Below, in pieces: positions 54,605 to 64,000 of a DNA stretch of 64,000 nt (its first letter is position 1; each line of letters starts with the position of its first letter). Origin of the DNA: Cyanophora paradoxa (Eukaryota > Glaucocystophyceae > Cyanophorales > Cyanophoraceae); assembly GCA_004431415.1 (NCBI GenBank), contig QPMI01000081.1:1-64000 (forward strand), in the 5' to 3' direction. The translations under genes were made by a program, and so were the position numbers. Under the pieces are notes generated by a model. That model was not told the DNA's origin, made no database searches, and worked only from the letters and a program-made list of their open reading frames with translations.

Positions 54605-56231
54605 ATGGCGGAAGGAAGCGGCTCTGCGGCGAAGCAGGACGCCGCCGCGTGGCGGGCGCAGGTGCGCGGGTCTTCTCCGCGACCGCGCGCCGCCCGCCGA
54701 CCGCGCGACAGCTTTTCCGAGAAATCGCGGCCTCCACGATAGCTGGAACGATACACGCGGCAATAGAGCAACCCCTGGTCATTCCAATCGAGGCGGCCAT
54801 TACGCAGACGCAGGTCAATGGCAAGCGCTTCAGTCAAAACTTCAAAGGTTCGCGCCGTCGATCGATATCCGGGTCGTCCACGCCGCTCAAGCGCCGGCGC
54901 ATGAGCGCAGAGCTGTGGAGGCAAAGAGCTCTCTACAGGTCCGCGACGCCGGCCGCTAGCTAATGATTCGGTCGGAGCGCGCCCTCACCCGCGCTCCAGG
55001 AGCTTGCCCGTCGCAATGGTCGGCGCCGTGCCGAAGCGGACGCTTCACTACGGCATCCTCGTCTTCGTGACGGATCTCTTCGTTCCGGACGCGGACGGCG
55101 ACGTCCGCAAGGCGAACCCGGCGCAGGCGGCCCTCGTCGGGACGCTCACGGGCGCGATGGAAGGTCCGCCCGCCCGCCCGCCGCCGCCCCGCCGGCCGCC
55201 CGCTCATCTGACGCCGATGCGCAGTCTGCGTGACCAACCCGAGTCCGCCCTCGCCCTCGCCCGCGCCCGCCGCCGCCCGCCGTCCCGCCGCTCACGCGCG
55301 CCCGGGGCCCGCCCGCCCGCAGTCAACATGGTGAAGTTCCGCCTGCAGCGGCCGGAGTGGGGATACACGGGCGCATCCGATGCCATTAGGAAGGTACAAG
55401 CATACCCCTGGGCGGGCGGGCGGGCGGCGGCGCGCCGGCTCACGCGCGCGCGCCCGCGCTCTTCAGATATACCACACGGAAGGCCTCTCGGCCTTCTGGA
55501 AGGGTTCCATGTGGACCGTTGCAAGGAACAGCATATTCAACGGCGTCATGATGGCGACGTGCGCGATCCCGTACCCCCCTTTCCCCTCCCTCTCGTCCGC
55601 CCCCTCCTTAGCCCCACGCAGCTTCCAGCTGCTGTTCGACGGGCGGGGCGGCGGTACGCAGCACGTCGCCCGCAACACGCTCGCGGGTAGCTTCGGGGGC
55701 GTCATGGGCAGCATAGTGAGGCGCGCTGCCCCCACTGTACCCCCCTCCGTCTCTCTTGACCCCCGCCCCGCGCCCGCAGCTACCCCTTCGAGATGGCGCG
55801 GAGCGCGAAGCAGCACAACGTTAGCTTCAAAGAGGAGATATGGGCGCAGGGACCCCGCCGCATCTTCTCGGGGTGGGTACCCGGCGCCTGCCGCCTCGTC
55901 GTCACCAGCAGGTCCGCCCCGCCGCCCGGATCAAATTCAAATTTGATCGCTCGAATCTGATCTGACTCATCTGAGCAGTATCATGGGGTTCCTTCTGCCT
56001 CAGCTGAACGCGTTCAGCCGGGCCCTTGTATTCGGGGACCAGCCGCCCGCCCCGTCCTCCCCTAGCGCCCGCCCCTCCGCCTCCCCCGCCGCGCCAGCCG
56101 CGCCAGCCGCGCCAGCGTCGACGTCACCGGCAGTACCAGCAGCAGCGGCGGCGGCGGCGGCGGCGACGGCAGCGACGGCGCCAGCGACGAGCGGCGGCGG
56201 AAGCTCAGGGCCGGCGAGTGGGAAGAGGTAG
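54605..56231 (+). CDS. Mitochondrial carrier family (SLC25) protein
   Basis: Carries a metabolite across the inner mitochondrial membrane; the substrate is not readable from the sequence. Exons: 54605-54661, 54712-54847, 54911-54938, 55000-55163, 55323-55393, 55467-55570, 55622-55715, 55780-55911, 55979-56231. The three-fold carrier pattern is visible but degenerate: STIAGTIHAAIEQPLVIPIE (repeat 1, PxE), LWRQRALYRSLPVAMVGAVP, LVGTLTGAMEG...VNMVKFRLQRPEWGYTGASD (repeat 2), EGLSAFWKGSMWTVARNSIF, LAGSFGGVMGSIYPFEMARS (repeat 3), GPRRIFSGWVPGACRLVVTS. The first two PxD/E-x-x-K/R motifs are weak. All junctions fit in phase except exon 7/8, where the reading requires one base less than the ATA|GTGAGG donor gives. 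The C-terminal 70 residues are an Ala/Pro/Ser-rich tail. Confidence 0.88.
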
Positions 56232-56817
56232 GCGGGCGCGCGGGCAGGCCTAGGCAGGCTGGACAGCGCAGCAGGCAGGCAGGCAGCAGGTCTAGGCTCT
56301 TTTCATGCAGACGCAGCGCCGACGTGTGACAGGCGCTTGTGTAACCTATCGCAGGATTTCAAAAAAGCTAGCTGGATAGCTAGCGCTGGCCGCGGTGGCC
56401 TGCCGTCGGCCCTCCCGCCAGGGTCGGCGAGCCGGGGGCCGGGGCGGGTGGCGCCTGGCGCCCGGCGCCGGCGAGGCCCAGGAGGGGGATTGAAGGCTCG
56501 GCAGCCGACCGGGTGGGAGTCGCGGGGCCGGGCGGCCTCGTGTTGCGGCTCGACCGAAATTTGAAAAGCCACGAGCAGGCCTAGGAAGGCCGGCACTGTG
56601 TGGCCGGATCCGGAGGGGTACGCCTGCAGCTGGCCCAGTACCAGTGGAGCCGTGCAGGAGGAATGGCAGGGGTCCCGGGTAGGGCGGCCGCCCCGTCAGG
56701 TTGGGCGCAAGTCGAGGGCGGGGGGTACGGGCGCCGCCGGCCGCGCCGCGGCCCTGTGCCCCACGAAGCTGAGGTACCTGAGGGGGATACCGCTCAAGTC
56801 CGGAGAGAATGAGCAAA
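56232..56817. other. Convergent intergenic region
   Basis: Lies between the 3' ends of the carrier and Mpv17 genes. GC-rich with GGCAGGCAGGCAG-type repeats near 56265-56290. No convincing exon. Confidence 0.4.
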
Positions 56818-58068
56818 TTAAATCAACAGGGCGCACGCGGTCCAAAAGACGGAAGCGACGGACAGGACGAGCATCCTGTACTCCGCCGGCAGGAACCCGA
56901 AGTTGACCGCTGGGGGGTACGCGCGTCGGCGAGGAGCCGAACGGGGTACCGGGTACATAGCGGGGTACAGCATTCGCACCGTGGACGGCGGGCCAGAAGC
57001 AGAGGGAGTTGAGATAGGAGGGGAGCCACTCGGCTTCGAGCTTCGCCTTGACCTCCTCCGGGATGCGGCCCGCGTCGCCTTCCAGAGCAACGTCTACGGC
57101 GCGCACTGCGGGGACGGGGGGTACGGGGTACGTCGGACCGCCGGGGGTGGGGGGGAGGGGGGGGGGGCGGCGGGGAAGGGGTTACTGGGGCACCGAAGGA
57201 GAGGAAGAGGAAGTTGATGACCGGGGAGAGGAGCGCCGAGTTGATGCAGACCTTTCGCGCCACGTTGCCCCAGCCTGCCGCCAGGAGGTCAGGTGGGGGG
57301 GGCGCCGGGGCGGGGTGGAGGGGGGGGGGTAGAGGGCGAGAGGACAGGACGGCGGGGACTCGGGAAGTCGACGTACCCCCGCTCGTCGGGAACCTCCTGT
57401 CGAGGTACCTGTACCCCCGGTGGGCTTCTCGGCGGCCCCGGGGGCGCCCGGTGGGGGGCTACCGCACCCGTAGAAGAAGTGGCCGACGGGCCCGTTGAAG
57501 CAGAAGCCCCACGCGAAGAGCTTCGCGACGCGGCGCGGGTCGTGCTTCCCCTCGATCCGCTGCGCTACGACGTCGCCCATCGCGCCGATGACCGCCGACT
57601 GCACCGCTATGGTCCTGCGCGCGCGCGGCGTCGCGTCGGCCCGAAAGCATGGCCAGAAAGCGCTAGCTGCGCAGGCAAGCAGAGGCGCGCGCGCGCGAAC
57701 CGGAGCGGGTGACGGGCCAGCACTTCCTTGTACCAGGACCAGAGACCGGAGGGCGAGAAGGAGAAGCCGCCGCCGCTGCTGCCGCGGGAATTCGAATGTG
57801 TGCCGTCGGATTCGCCCTCGCCTGCCCCCGAGCTCGAGCTCGAGCCCTCGCGGCTCTCATTCTGTTCGCCGCTTGCGTGCGCGGTCCGCGTGTCTGCACC
57901 TGGACTTGCGCACCTGTCGGCCGCCGCGTCCTTGACGTCGGTTCGCGCTCGCGCTGTCGCCGCGAGCTGCCCGCTGACAGCGCGGCTGCTTAGCCGCCTG
58001 CAGTTGGTCGCTGCTGCCGCTGCTGTGACGCCGCGCGCTCTGCACAGCGCGTGCGCGCCAGCCGACAT
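56818..58068 (-). CDS. Mpv17/PMP22 family membrane protein
   Basis: Small four-helix inner-membrane proteins of mitochondria or peroxisomes, implicated in metabolite permeability and organelle DNA maintenance. Six exons join perfectly in phase to 281 residues: 58068-57701, 57614-57468, 57408-57377, 57274-57194, 57105-56980, 56909-56818. Landmarks: LWSWYKEVLARHPLRTIAVQ, GAMGDVVAQRIEGKHDPRRV, GFCFNGPVGHFFYGYLDRRF, KVCINSALLSPVINFLFLSF, KLEAEWLPSYLNSLCFWPAV and NFGFLPAEYRMLVLSVASVF. The N-terminal 80 residues are rich in Ala, Arg and Ser with few acids, fitting a targeting peptide; an in-frame ATG at 58167 would lengthen it. The C-terminal WTACALLI replaces the usual WN-x-Y ending. Confidence 0.92.
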
Positions 58069-58168
58069 TGCGCCATCCGGCCGCGGCAGGCGCCATTGCG
58101 AATGCGAGTCCACCGCGCCCCGCCACGTGCTCGCGCCCAGCCGCGTGGCGCTCAGCGAGGAGCGCATC

Positions 58169-58361
58169 GGTCGCCGCTCGAGCTCGAAGGTCGTGCGTCG
58201 ATATCGTGTACCACCGAAAACTCGGCGAAAAGGGGGGGTACCGGTGGGCGGTCACATGACTCCCCTCGCGGCGAACGCATAACGTTACCTGACATCGCGA
58301 CGAACGTTAACGATGTCAGGCAAACGCATAACTCATTTCCTTCACCACCCGGCTCGTGTCG
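58169..58361. promoter_or_regulatory. Shared head-to-head promoter with inverted repeat
   Basis: Between the Mpv17 gene and the gene starting at 58362. CCTGACATCG (58288-58297) and CGATGTCAGG (58311-58320) form a perfect 10-bp inverted repeat with a 13-bp spacer, within a wider direct repeat (AACGCATAAC at about 58274 and 58323). It may bind a dimeric regulator. Confidence 0.4.
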
Positions 58362-60315
58362 ATGGCGCCGGCGGACTTCCGCTCCCTCCTGGAGCCTGCA
58401 CGCAAGCTCCACGCAGCGTCGACCCGTCTGCACAGCGCGGCGACGACGGGCCGGACGTTCTGCGTGGGCCCGGCGCCGATTGGCGCCTCGCCCGTGGAGC
58501 CTTACGTGCACCGCCTCCTTGCCGCGTACACCAAGCTCGTCGAACGTGTTAAGCACGCCGAAGGCATTTTCGCCGACGTGATTAAGCTGCTCGGTGCGTA
58601 TCATGATCAGTGCCTCCATCCCCGCGGCCGGCCCGGCCCGGTCCGATTCGAAGCTGATCGCTCTCGCTGCGCAAAAACCCAGCGAGGACGGGCGTCCACA
58701 TACACTCGAGCTTCATCAAAAACCATGAGCTTCATCAAAAACCCGCACGCCTTCCTCTACCTCAAGTCCGACATCGGTGCCCGCCCGCCCGCCCGACGCC
58801 GCCCCGCGGCCTGCGCACCGAGCGCCGCGCGCGCAGGGGCGCCGCTGTGCACCGGCGTGCAGTTCCTCGCCGAGCGCGTCATCGGGCTCTCGGAGGCGGC
58901 GCGGGGCGCCTTCTGGGAGCTCGTCCTGCACGAGACCTGCATGGGGTCCATGGGCCTCCTCCTCTAGATCTGCGCCCTGCGCGAGGGGGCGGCCCTCAAG
59001 CGGGCGACGCCGGCCCGGCGACGTGCCTCGGCGGGCGGGCGGGCGGGTGCCTCGCCGAGTTCTACGCGGGGGCGCTGGTCCTGCTCGCCGGCCCCTGCCC
59101 GGAGGGGCTCCGCTGCCCTCGCCGAGCGCCACGTCGACGCCGGCCGCACGGAGATAAGGGTTGAGGGCCTTATGGGGTGGCGGTCACTGAGGACGCGTAG
59201 CGCGAGGAAGTTGACGACGACACGCCCGTCGAGGTGCTCGCGCTTCGCGCCTCGAGGTCAGAAGATAGAAGGCCGCCGCTCCGCCCAGGAGCCCGCCTCG
59301 CGCTACGCGTCCTCAGTGACCGCCACCCCATAAGGCCCTCAACCCTTATCTCCGCCGGCCGCACGGTGCCCGCCCGCCCGCGCCGGCCCGCCGGCCCGCC
59401 GGCCCCCGCGCTCACCGGCCCCGCAGCTCGACGGGTCGAGGCTCCCCAGCGACATCGCCGACGGCATCTCCAAGGCGTTCGTCGGGCGCAACCGCAACAA
59501 GTTCATCCTCGCCGTCGAGGCGGTGCGCCCGCCCCGCCGGCGCGCCCCCCGGAGCGCGCCGACGCGGGCACACTGCGGCAGCGGGTCGGCTTCCTGCCGC
59601 TCAAGGCCCGCGACGCGCCGCGGAGCGTCTTCGACCTGCTGAGCCACCTGAAGGCCCTCGCGGGGCTGGTCAAGATCCGCCCCGGCGAGCCGGAGGACTG
59701 GCTCTTCGACCCGCCCCGCCCCGGCGAGCAGCAGGTGGAGAAGCCGGCGGCGCTCTTCGGGAGCGAGGCGGGCAAGAGCCTGCTGCTCCTGCGCATGCCG
59801 CTGGTCGTGGCGGAGATCTGGACCGACGAGCTCTCAGTCTTCGTCCGCTTCCTCGGGGCCCGGCCCCCGCCTGGGCCGCCTGCCGCGCCGCCGTCCTCGA
59901 CGCCCTGTCAACTTCCGCCTCGCGCTACGCGTCCTCAGTGACCGCCACCCCCCTAAGGGCCTCAACCCTTATCTCCGCCGCCGTCCTCGAGGCCGTTGTG
60001 CGCGCCCCGCCGCCCCCCGCGCCTCGCGCCGCCGCCGACGCGGCGCAGGGCCAGGCGGAGGTGGACAGGGCTCGCCAACCTCTCCGCGCAACCTAGGCGT
60101 GCTTCCGTTCAAGAAGCGGCGGCGTCCCCCGTTCTCGAGGCGCAGAAATGCGCGCACCTCGCGGGCGCTGTCGTACGTCAGTTCCCGTCAACCTCTCCGC
60201 GCACGCCGACCCCATCGCCCTGCGGCTGCGCGTCGCGGCGGCCTCCGGTGCGCCCCCGCCCCCGGCGCCACCGCCGCCGACCGCGCCGGCCCCGCGCGCA
60301 GCCCGGGAGGAGTAG
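58362..60315 (+). CDS. Unrecognised multi-exon gene or two adjacent genes
   Basis: ATG 58362 opens MAPADFRSLLEPARKLHAAS; exon 1 58362-58593, exon 2 58711-58776 (MSFIKNPHAFLYLKSDI) and exon 3 58837-58967 (CTGVQFLAERVIGLSEAARG) join in phase and meet TAG at 58965-58967, which would give a 142-residue protein. Further coding follows: an exon at 59428-59519 (LPSDIADGISKAFVGRNRNK), a long one at about 59560-59870 (LRQRVGFLPLKARDAPRSVF; KSLLLLRMPLVVAEIWTDEL) and a last exon with VNLSAHADPIALRLRVAAAS ending Pro/Ala-rich at TAG 60313-60315. Either the first stop is real and two genes follow each other, or exon 3 splices before it. All-helical, soluble and of unknown family. The intervening introns contain inverted exon copies. 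Confidence 0.5.
59144..59985. repeat. Inverted and direct copies of one exonic segment
   Basis: The segment CTCGCGCTACGCGTCCTCAG through AACCCTTATCTCCGCC occurs at 59921-59981 (in a coding frame), as a direct copy at about 59288-59355, and as an inverted copy at about 59149-59213. The two upstream copies are nearly perfect over about 62 bp and would form a long hairpin with a loop of about 75 bases. Confidence 0.85.
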
Positions 60316-61560
60316 GCCGCTCTTCTTCCTCCGGAGCCTGCAGCTCGCAGTGTACACGGCTCTCATCGAATCCTCCGAACCCTGTAGTTCCGAGTCAGTT
60401 CTCATTTTCGAGCCCATTCTACTCATATGCGTTCACGTTTTACCTCTTAAGCTCTTTTTATAACATATACTTATTATAACTATGTAAATCGCGATCGTCT
60501 TTTGTGTACATCTTGTCCTCAGATATTACTTACATCGCCCACCGTATATGTACATGTGCCATGTATAGCTTCGATCGATCATGATCAGGCGATTATTAGT
60601 TCCTGCAATAGCTAGCGCTGTTATTTTCACGCAATACTATGATAGCTAAAATGTATTAATGCAGAATGAATACTGCTGATGAATCTTATAATGCCAGAAG
60701 AAGAACTGCAAATGCCATGATAAAGATTATAATTAAATATAATGCTTGGAACATTCGAATTAGCGCTGCCACAGCTGCAGCTATATAGCTAGCTCCCAAT
60801 CGAGCAGCTCGCGAGCCACAGAATTTGAATTCGGAATTTTGTTTTGGTGAATTTCCGGCCACAGTCTCTAAACACCAGCACTGCGGGGGCTGCCCAGGGG
60901 GCATAAAGACAAAAAAGCAAAATAACTAAGATAAGAGCACGAAGAAAGATAAGACAAAGAGCCAAAATCGACAATGAAAAAGAAAAGACACAGGGCTCGA
61001 GACAGATCGAGAAGAGACGACAAATCGAGCAGATCGAGCGACAGAGAAATTCGGAATTTTGAATTCATAGAAAAACTGACACGTACACATGTTCACTCAT
61101 GATCAGCTTCACTGCCCGGCCCGATTGGATCTGCAGAGTCGAGCTACGGATTCAGAGGAAGACAACGTTGACTAAGAAAACTAATCATCCAATGACTAAA
61201 AATATCTGTGTATAGCTACATCTAAAAGACGATATGGAAATGACCTTCAAGGATCACAGAATACGGGGGTCGATGGGACTAGTAGTAGTCTAGTACTAAT
61301 CATAAGAGTAGACTGTGATGACGCCAAAGAACCAGCCTAGTGACCGACCTATTAAGTAGTAAAGCAGCCGAAAGAAGCACCACTAGAACTAGACTAGTAC
61401 TACAACTCACTAGGCCTTGAAGCAAGCTAGCCGACGCAGTGATCCAAAATGTGTTAGGCTGCTTCAATTGCAAGGTGTGCTAGGCTGCTAGGGCTGCCAG
61501 ACTGCAGCTGTACATAATACACGCACTGTAGATCCACGAGTTCCTGCAATTATGCAGCTA
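60316..61560. other. AT-rich intergenic region
   Basis: The longest AT-rich stretch of the right part. Many GATCATGATC, CTAGTACTAG and AGCTATAGCT palindromes. A GAATTCGGAATTTTG-like word occurs at about 60828 and 61048. No gene is supported. Confidence 0.5.
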
Positions 61561-61747
61561 TAGCTATAGAATCAAACTTCCGCATGCCTGCGGACGTGAA
61601 ACGACATATATCCCGGGTCCGATGTGGCAGCGAGGGAAGAATTGAAAGAATATACATAGATATCCCTGGCCTGGGCTCGAGCCCGTGCCCTCGAGCTCCG
61701 GGGCCTGCACCGCGGCCGCGGCGGCGGCGCTTGCGCCGGCGCCGGCC

Positions 61748-61987
61748 TCACATGAAGCCTCCGATGGCGCCGCCCCCGTTGGAGGCGCGGATGCGCGACA
61801 GGGTCAGGATGACCGCCGAAATGAGCGCCGAGGCAACTCTGCGAACGAAGTGCAAAGTCAGAAGGGGTTGGGGGTTGGGGGTTGAGGGTTGGGGTCAGGT
61901 TTGAGGGTTGGAGGCGGGACCCGCGGGGGTTTCGGAGGGGAGAAGAGGTGGGGGGGAGGGGCGAGGGGTTGGGGACGAAGGGTGTGT

Positions 61988-62018
<31 letters not shown>

Positions 62019-64000
62019 GGGGGGGTGAGGGGAGGGGGTGCTGGGGAAGGTGTGGGGAGGGGGTAGGCGTTGGGTTACTGTGCTCACACTCGCAGCAGAT
62101 TTCTGCGCGCATACACGCACGGACGTCAGCGAGGCCTACCCGTACACGCGTGACGCAGGAAACAAATCGGACGCACACGTCGGCCCTCATTCCAATCATC
62201 TGCCCGCGCACACGCAATATTTAGTTTCAGATGACGAAATTAAACCGAACATTCAAAAACGCTGACCGTCTCTGGGTGGAGCCGGTGGTCCCGCTGCGAG
62301 AGGGAGGAGAAGCGCATGTATAAGCGGCAGGCAGCTTTTAGTGATCTTCATCACAAGCGGCAGGCAAGCGGCGAGAGGGGGGCGCGCGCGCGTATATATG
62401 AGTGGCAGCTTTCAGTGGCAGCTATGCATATGGAAGCTCCTGTTTGCAAATCAAACGGACTCGCCTGGATGTGGCGCTCGCAGAGGGCGATGAAGCGGAG
62501 GCAGGGGCAGTGGAGGATGCTCTCGCGGCAGAGGGGGCACGCCTCGGCCGAGACGCGCGCCGCCGCCGCCCGCGACTCGTCCGCCGCCGACCTGAAGGGG
62601 CCGGGGGCCTCCGCGTCAAGGCGAGCTCAAGGGCGCTGTGGCAGAGCGCGCGGTGCGGTACGGTGCAGGCGGCGGCCGCGCCCTAGCCTCCAGCTTGCTG
62701 GGCTCCCTCTCAAGATCTAGACTAGATCAGCCCTCTACTAGGCTATACTTAGATTGCAATTGCAATCTACAGGCTAGATCCAGGAGGCTAGATCGCGATC
62801 TAGGCCCTACTCCGTCTAGGCAGTTGTCGGGCGGGGCGGGGCGGAGCGGACCGGAAGCCGAGGGAGACGGCGGCGCCGGAGGCCTCGAACTTCATCGCTG
62901 CGAACATCGCCCGCGCGCTCGCCTGCGAGACGTCGTCAGGCTGGGCGGCCTAACCCGAAGGGAGCGGGCGGGCGGGGCGACCGCGGGGCTCGCCTGGGTG
63001 GCCTCCTCGAGGCGGAGGTTGAGGTGCGACAGGAAGAAGCGGTGCTGCGCCCCGTCCCGAGCCGCGCGCGTCAGACTCGGACGGTCCGGGCGAGTCGGGC
63101 TCTGCACCTGGAAGACGAGCTGGTTGCAGCGGGCGCCGAAGAACATGCAGGCGATGAGGCAGGAGCCGAAGAAAAGCAGGTCGATGAGCGAGAGCACGTA
63201 GAACATCTGCGGTAGAGTCGGTCAGAGCGCCAGCTATAGAGTCGGCGCTGGCCGTGGTGCCTGTTGGCCCGCCCTGCTATTCCCAGCGGTCATCTAGAGC
63301 GCTGGCTAGAGAGGCCCGGCCGCCGGGCCGTCTAGATCACCAAGAACATAGAACATTGAGGTCGGAAGCGCTGAGCGCCGAAGCGGGCGCGCCTGGGGGA
63401 CGCCCGCTATAGAACTAAGAACACAGAACATAGAAGAACCTAGAACAGAGCTCTAGGGCACCACCTAGAACATATATAGAACACATATAGCTAGCTCTAG
63501 CTCTAGGGCACCTAGAAAATTAAGAACATAGAACATAGCGCCGAATTCGAAGCGGGCGGGCGGGCGGGCGCGCCTGGGGGACGGCGGTGTTGTCGACGGT
63601 GACGACGGAGGCGTACAGGACGACCCCGAGCAGCCCCACCAGGCACACCGCCACCCTAGAGCAGGTAAGAGCGGGGATGAGGAGAGGGAGGGTGGGGGGG
63701 AGGGGGGTAGCACATGGAGAGGAAGACGGCGAGGCGGACGGAGAAGCGCCAGCCGAGGTGGCACACCACCTGCCGAAGCCGCGCCTGCACGCGCGATCAA
63801 ATTAGGAGGACGAGCAGAGATCAAATTGGGGCGAGCTACGTACCCAGGCGAGGATGTTGCAGGGGCTGAGGAAGTCGAGCTGGAGGGAGGCGGCGCCGCC
63901 CCCGGCCCGCTCCGCCCGGCGCGCCTCCCCGGGCCGGCCCTCCCCGTACATCTGCGTACGTATACCCCTCAGGCCCGGGCGGGGGGGGAGAGGAAGGGAG
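61748..64000 (-). CDS. Multi-pass membrane protein with Cys-rich loop, 5' end outside the window
   Basis: Minus-strand exons in order: about 63954-63842 (MYGEGRPGEARRAERAGGGA; LQLDFLSPCNILAW), 63785-63715 (RLRQVVCHLGWRFSVRLAVF), 63655-63570 (VAVCLVGLLGVVLYASVVTV, a membrane helix), 63206-63005 (MFYVLSLIDLLFFGSCLIAC, FFGARCNQLVFQVQS, HRFFLSHLNLRLEEA), 62935-62850 (ARAMFAAMKFEASGAVSLGF), 62600-62490 (EACPLCRESILHCPCLRFIA) and a last exon 61838-61748 (VASALISAVILTLSRIRASN) ending GGFM. At least four membrane segments are visible. The CPLC...CPC segment could be a small zinc-binding loop or an acylation site. I do not recognise the family. The first exons lie beyond 64000. Confidence 0.55.
61983..62025. 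repeat. (TG)n followed by a G run
   Basis: Ten TG dinucleotides (61983-62001) run straight into 24 G. It sits in an intron of the membrane protein gene, in a wider G-rich stretch with GGTTGGGG repeats (61865-61980). Confidence 0.85.
63200..63540 (-). repeat. Copies of an exon start inside the preceding intron
   Basis: The exon start CAGATGTTCTACGTGCTC (near 63206) has decayed relatives at about 63345-63360, 63415-63435 and 63510-63540, each reading ATGTTCTATGTTCTTxxT on the minus strand, separated by CTAGAGCTAG-type spacers. Confidence 0.65.

Noticed and set aside
61889-62224. Gly-rich plus-strand frame
   Set aside because: Translation of G-rich simple sequence and a (TG)n tract within an intron.

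Overview
The window is nuclear DNA of a GC-rich, intron-rich unicellular eukaryote, most likely an alga or other flagellated protist. The signs are many short GT-AG introns (some GC-AG) with C-rich 3' ends, alanine/proline/glycine-rich exons, long G or C runs and scattered DNA transposons. There are no operons, ribosome binding sites or rRNA/tRNA genes. I cannot name the species: a haptophyte or stramenopile (pelagophyte-like) alga would fit, but this is inference from composition and gene style only. Most long unspliced reading frames here are shadows, so genes were rebuilt from exon-sized coding stretches bounded by splice signals. Spans are firm where I give exon coordinates and approximate elsewhere.

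Left part (1-18 kb): a retroelement gag-like remnant; a minus-strand F-box / leucine-rich-repeat / ankyrin-repeat gene (about 2.3-9.5 kb) split by a 2.6 kb CACTA-type transposon; and a long minus-strand gene (10.7-17.85 kb) with an unrecognised N-terminal half, coiled coils, a proline-rich linker and a C-terminal MPN domain of AMSH-like layout that seems to lack the catalytic histidines.

Middle (18.6-46 kb): two large plus-strand genes for coiled-coil / low-complexity proteins of unknown function; then a 2.47 kb unit repeated 2.8 times in tandem, each copy with a TATA box and a Pro/Ala-rich reading frame, the third copy joined to a unique coiled-coil exon; then a second CACTA-type element whose core matches the first in inverted orientation although its ends differ.

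Right part (46-64 kb): compact genes of alternating strand: a duplicated EF-hand-like protein that may be ciliary (minus), 3-hydroxyacyl-CoA dehydratase (plus, 8 exons, 246 aa, ER retrieval signal), an LRR protein (minus), a mitochondrial carrier (plus, 9 exons), an Mpv17/PMP22 protein (minus, 6 exons, 281 aa), an unrecognised gene or gene pair (plus) and the 3' part of a multi-pass membrane protein (minus). Head-to-head pairs share promoters of about 0.2-0.3 kb.

The most unusual pattern is that at least seven introns hold decayed tandem or inverted copies of the neighbouring exon edge with its splice site. Three of these ladders sit at rare GC donors (CAG|GCGAG).
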